Source: Climacteris rufus (Eukaryota > Chordata > Aves > Passeriformes > Climacteridae). Taken from it: a stretch of 64,000 nt of DNA. Made by a program: the position numbers and the translations under genes. Under the pieces are notes generated by a model. The model was not told the DNA's origin, did not search any database, and worked only from the letters and a program-made list of their open reading frames with translations. Of the stretch, positions 62,001 to 64,000 are shown one piece after another. Within the stretch, counting starts at the first letter, position 1; each line of letters opens with the position of its first letter. The stretch covers positions 189,865-253,864 of the forward strand of contig VZRZ01004226.1 in assembly GCA_013398175.1 (NCBI GenBank), written 5' to 3'.

Positions 62001-63328
62001 AACTTTATATACTAACAATGTATCTTACAAAGTACTTGACCAAGACTCCTGACTTAACATTTAGTTTCTCAAAATTTAGCACACAGATACAGAGCTCAGA
62101 AGTATGACAAAGACCTTAAGAATTTAGGTGTTACTGAAAGGCAGTTAAGCGAAGCTTTTTGAAGCAAATGCAGAAAATAAGCTCTGAAGGGAAACACCCT
62201 GTTTGGGTAACTGAGCAGCTTTCCCTGAAAGAGCAGGGCAACTGGCAAACACATATGGATGGTTTAGTCTATTGCTAATGTACCAGATTGTAGAGGGAAG
62301 GAGGTGCTCTGATAATAATTAGATCTCTAGGAGACTAAGTAATTCTATAATCATGTGCATACTGAATGGCTTGCATACTTTGCTGTTAAGTATAATCAAA
62401 AATAAGTTGTAAACTTTAGCTGTAGTCTTTTAGCTGTTACTTTATATGAAGTCTCAAGTATTCATCACTACTTCAGCCTCCTTAAAAAGCACACAAAAGA
62501 CCCCCAGGATCAGGAGCTGTTGAGTTTGATTTGATTGCAATAAAGAACAAAGTGGAGGCAGGTTTACTCAGAAAAATTTAATATTACCTTGATACTTAGC
62601 AGAAAATTGTGAGCAAGTTCTTTGGACAGGACTGGGTATTTAAAAGGCATGAGAAAAAGAGGAACAAGAAAATAATCAGAACACATGGGCCAGGGTTAAA
62701 ATAGCTCATGTGCAAGGGCAGACTGTACTTGTCAGTATCTACTAATGAATGCTTAAATCTCTTCCACATCTGGAGCTTTGTAATTTTCATACTTAACCTA
62801 AATAATAGAACACTATTTCTGAAGGTCATAACATTTTTTTCCTTTTTCAGAGTACAATGATATGACAAAGATTTTATATTTGAAAATGAGAGCATCAGAG
62901 CATTGCTTGTTTTCATGAGGAAAGTCCACCTGCTTCTTTTAATTGGTTTAATAGTGTTTCAAAGAGTACTATCCTCCAATGGGCATAACTCAGCTCCAGC
63001 AATTTGGTCATTAAAAGCAGGCACCCATCATTTGGGCAATCTCACAAAAGCAGAACTTTTACCAATTGCTGGTAGTGCATTCTCTTTTTTTTTTTGTTGT
63101 TTTTTTGGTTTTTTTTCCAGAAACAGAGTGATTTTTGCAATCTGTAGTGTTGTTTCTTTATATAGTTGACCAAAATATTTTATCTGAATAAATTGTCGCT
63201 TCACATCTCTAAAGCCGATTTTGACTGCCCTTTTGATGCAGGCAGGCTACAAAGGTGGAGTGATGACAGTAACAAGCTATACAAAAAAAAGGATTTACAG
63301 GACACATTTAGGAATGTAAGATGTCTCA
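56011..63328. other. Non-coding DNA with unproven open frames
   Basis: No supported gene. The stretch has a GC-richer patch at 56.38-56.52 kb and a T-rich run near 60.02-60.04 kb. Open frames at 59.62-60.05 kb (143 codons plus, with a long antisense frame) and 60.29-60.73 kb (146 codons plus) are the longest but carry no domain I recognise. Confidence 0.5.
59680..60041 (-). other. Long open frame, hydrophobic segment, unproven
   Basis: On the minus strand the frame stays open for about 120 codons down to the TAA at about 59680. It contains a hydrophobic run of about 17 residues (VLIILLLSIGVLLIA, near 59930-59975) followed by a polar, Asn/Arg/Pro-containing tail of about 80 residues. This is the pattern of a membrane anchor with a lumenal or extracellular stem. 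The plus strand is open over the same span too, which lowers the value of either frame. No start codon, splice site set or family is convincing. It could be an exon, an old retroviral remnant or chance. Confidence 0.15.
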
Positions 63329-63800
63329 TTGATCACAAAATGACTGTGGTTGGAAGAAACCTTTAGAAGGCATCTGCTTAACAGCACTGCTCAAGCCGAG
63401 CCACCAGCAATCCATTGCTCAGGACCATTTCCAGATGGAGACCGAGACTTCACAATCTATGGGAAACCTGTGACAGTGCCCTGTCACAGTTACAGTAAAA
63501 ATGTTTCCCAATGTTCACAGGAAACTTTCTGTGCTTTAGTTTGTGCCAGTTGTCTCTTGTTCTGTCACTGGACACCACTGAAAAGAGCTTGGCTCCATCT
63601 TTTTTGCACCCTCCTTTCAGATATTTACACACACTGATAAGATGCCTCCGAGCCACACCTTGTCCACTCTGAAGAGTCTGTCAAAATCTCTCAGTCTTTC
63701 CTCAGGGGAGAGATGCTCCAGTCTCTTAATTATTGTGGCCCTCTGTTGGAATCTCTCCAGTTGCTTTCTTGTACTGGGGAGCCCAGAATTGAACACACCA
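63329..63800 (-). mobile_element. CR1 LINE fragment, 3' end and ORF2 tail
   Basis: The reverse complement of a CR1 3' region. On the plus strand the order is TGGTTGGAAGAAACCTTTAG, GAAACCTGTGACAGTGCCCT, a GTTTGTGCCAGTTGTCTCTT block, GGACACCACTGAAAAGAGCT, TTGCACCCTCCTTTCAGATA, GAGAGATGCTCCAGTCTCTT, GTGGCCCTCTGTTGGAATCT and GGGGAGCCCAGAATTGAACA. The octamer tail is decayed and the frame is broken by indels. It is the only minus-strand CR1 copy here. Confidence 0.9.
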
Positions 63801-64000
63801 ATACTATTGAAACACGATCTAGACTTACTATCAAAGAAAAGTTTTCTAAAAGGAAAATTATTTCCCTTTCTACTGGCTGAAAATTTTTCATTTTTACAGA
63901 AAGTCTTAACCTATAAATGCTCTGGTTTGGTAAATGGAAGTTCCTAGTATGTCCTTTGCATTCCTAGGGCACCCAAAAAAAAACCTAGACTGACAGGATT
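63801..64000. other. Non-coding DNA at window end
   Basis: About 200 bases without a recognisable feature. The CR1 similarity fades out before this point. Confidence 0.4.

Overview
The window looks like bird nuclear DNA. It is AT-rich, carries several LINE copies of the CR1 type with the usual avian 3' ends (short repeats of the ATTCTGTG/ATTCTATG kind), and holds solitary long terminal repeats (LTRs) of endogenous retroviruses. I found no host protein-coding gene, tRNA, rRNA, CRISPR array or operon that I can support. Most open reading frames are 60-110 codons, lack recognisable domains and overlap in several frames, as expected by chance in AT-rich intergenic or intronic DNA. The species cannot be told from the sequence alone.

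Layout. 1-7.4 kb: unique DNA. 7.41-7.73 kb: a complete solo LTR, minus strand, with a 6-bp target duplication. 9.3-9.47 kb: CR1 3' end. 10.1-10.84 kb: a 245-bp direct duplication around a related, incomplete LTR and a single N. 12.47-12.65 kb: old CR1 end. 14.73-15.83 kb: a 1.1-kb solo LTR, plus strand, 5-bp target duplication. 23.4-23.6 kb: the 3' part of another LTR starting at an N. 24.9 kb: a 20-N gap followed by C14. 25.37-25.66 kb: CR1 tail, followed at 25.74-26.04 kb by a complete 304-bp solo LTR. 26.7-27.04 kb: a polypurine hexamer satellite, also broken by an N. 28.9-30.0 kb: a second 1.1-kb solo LTR of the same family as the one at 14.7 kb. 41.87, 45.7-46.1, 49.67-50.23, 54.44-55.79 and 63.33-63.80 kb: further CR1 pieces. 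The longest, at 54.4 kb, keeps reverse-transcriptase motifs but has stops. The remaining stretches are unremarkable AT-rich DNA with short simple repeats.

There is no set of genes working together here. The interest lies in transposon history and in assembly breaks. Every N coincides with a repeat. At 55.8 kb a 209-bp overlap was left in as a false duplication. At 10.3 kb the pattern suggests that an allele with an LTR insertion was joined to an allele without it. A few exon-like segments (42.33 kb plus strand, 47.24 kb plus strand, 59.7-60.0 kb minus strand) are listed as weak leads, not as genes. I do not see convincing evidence of a new biological system.
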